Of a stretch of DNA of 64,000 bases, positions 63,268 to 64,000 are shown one piece after another (positions within the stretch are counted from its first letter, which is position 1; each line of letters begins with the position of its first letter). The position numbers and the translations under genes were made by a program. The notes under the pieces are model-generated. The model did not search any database and was not told the origin of the DNA. It saw nothing but the letters and a program-made list of their open reading frames with translations. The DNA comes from Sabellastarte sp. h YS-2021 (lineage: Eukaryota > Annelida > Polychaeta > Sabellida > Sabellidae), in NCBI GenBank assembly GCA_964017235.1, contig OZ024931.1:19444189-19508188 (forward strand). The letters run 5' to 3'.

Positions 63268-63996
63268 TTATATGGTGTAATCTATATCCATCATAGCTAT
63301 GTTGACTGGCAACCAGACAGGGTTCTCAATGAAACATTTTAACTCTGCCATATTCTGATCCGAATATTGCCATCTCGACAATAAATCTGCCACAGTGTTG
63401 TTTTCACCCAAGACATGTATATATTGTAGGGTAACGTCAGCCAAGGCCGCCAAATACCATACATTGCGAGCGCATGCACCCAGAAATGGGTCCCTAGCCT
63501 TGCCAGTGTTCAACCCTTTCACCACTGCATCATTGTCGCATTTTATCAAAACTCTGGTACCCGACCATGAATGCGCAAACAAACGCAGGGCCACGACTAT
63601 ATTCACCATCTCTAGGTGTTCCCTATCCATATTTGTAAAACTTCGACTTATGGGAAGATGGTATACATACTGACCCCAATGACCTCCCAGGCCCGTCAAA
63701 CAGGCGTCAAGTTCCAATGTTGAATCAGATTTTTTGTAAGCATACATGGACACTCCATTGTACTGAGGAAGGAATTTTTTTAACCATGCTAGATCTCTTT
63801 GAAAACCATCATTCAGTACTACTCTAGTGGGGTTGCTAACGTCACTTAACGTAGCTAGCATCCTGTTAAAGATATATCTAGCCGGTTTGACGCACTTATG
63901 AATGTAAAGGAGGCTGCCCAACAAGGACTGCAACTGGCATTTTGTGCACAGGCTCTTGTGCCTCCATTCCTTGACCATTAACTTGATTGTTTCCAA
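63268..63996 (-). CDS. RT thumb and RNase H of YR retroelement D (continues beyond the window)
   Basis: The open frame runs off the right edge. It has the RT connection (CQLQSLLGSLLYIHKCV) and a full RNase H: LELDACLTGLGGHWG, DREHLEMVNIVVALRLF, IKCDNDAVVKGLNTGKARD and NTVADLLSRW, giving the acidic catalytic residues. The sequence is of the DIRS/Ngaro kind and distinct from that of A, B and C. It stops at 63268, just before the YR gene of the same strand. Gag and most of RT should lie at >64000. Confidence 0.85.
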   Translation of the reverse strand: METIKLMVKEWRHKSLCTKCQLQSLLGSLLYIHKCVKPARYIFNRMLATLSDVSNPTRVVLNDGFQRDLAWLKKFLPQYNGVSMYAYKKSDSTLELDACLTGLGGHWGQYVYHLPISRSFTNMDREHLEMVNIVVALRLFAHSWSGTRVLIKCDNDAVVKGLNTGKARDPFLGACARNVWYLAALADVTLQYIHVLGENNTVADLLSRWQYSDQNMAELKCFIENPVWLPVNIAMMDIDYTI

Positions 63997-64000
63997 CTTA

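Overview
This window is a stretch of animal (metazoan) nuclear genome: AT-rich, intron-containing and dominated by retrotransposons and tandem repeats. Two host genes can be recognised, both on the + strand and both split by introns full of repeats. The first is COX11 (mitochondrial copper chaperone for cytochrome c oxidase; two 3' exons at 2181-2222 and 6285-6446). The second is a small two-exon gene of the ZAR1/3CxxC zinc-finger type (36743-36841 and 44476-44664). The repeat style fits a marine invertebrate, most likely a bivalve mollusc: Pearl/HINE-like elements with central tandem arrays, several DIRS-type tyrosine-recombinase (YR) retrotransposons, and an L2-like LINE with an ATTAGA-type tail. 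The organism call is inference.

Layout. 1-6446: COX11 3' half, with one tandem-repeat element upstream of the first visible exon and a second (146-bp units) plus a minisatellite inside the following intron. 6689-16850: DIRS element A (+ strand), with near-identical inverted terminal repeats (ITRs). It has gag, a middle ORF, RT-RNase H and a YR gene broken by a tRNA-derived SINE; its leader carries a nested block of satellites (133-bp x17 inside about 169-bp units). 16851-21848: AT-rich sequence with another satellite array and a foldback MITE. 21849-30567: old, decayed DIRS element C (+), interrupted by a 3'-truncated Ty3/Gypsy element. 30660-31940: second copy of the 146-bp element. 32374-33950: tandem duplication with a MITE in only one copy. 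36743-44664: ZAR1-like gene whose intron holds DIRS element B (- strand, 37413-43624), nearly intact. 45255-52020: five copies of one MITE family. 53300-58107: two gag pseudogenes of another YR-retroelement type arranged head to head around a TIR transposon. 59276-64000: a YR/RT-RNase H element (- strand), split by an L2-like LINE (+ strand, 60045-63033).

How the parts relate. DIRS elements A, B and C share one architecture. Each has a left ITR, gag, a middle frame carrying the start of pol, RT-RNase H with a methyltransferase-like tail, YR, an internal complementary region (ICR) and a right ITR. In every element the ICR is the complement of the left end joined to the complement of the right end, as expected for DIRS replication through a circle. 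In A and B the reading-frame steps between ORFs are the same, which points to an organised expression scheme and not random decay. Several tandem-repeat families in the window share a common core (ATATCTCG-AAACCGT), so they look like branches of one satellite lineage. All assignments rest on reading translated motifs and repeats by eye; no database search was possible.
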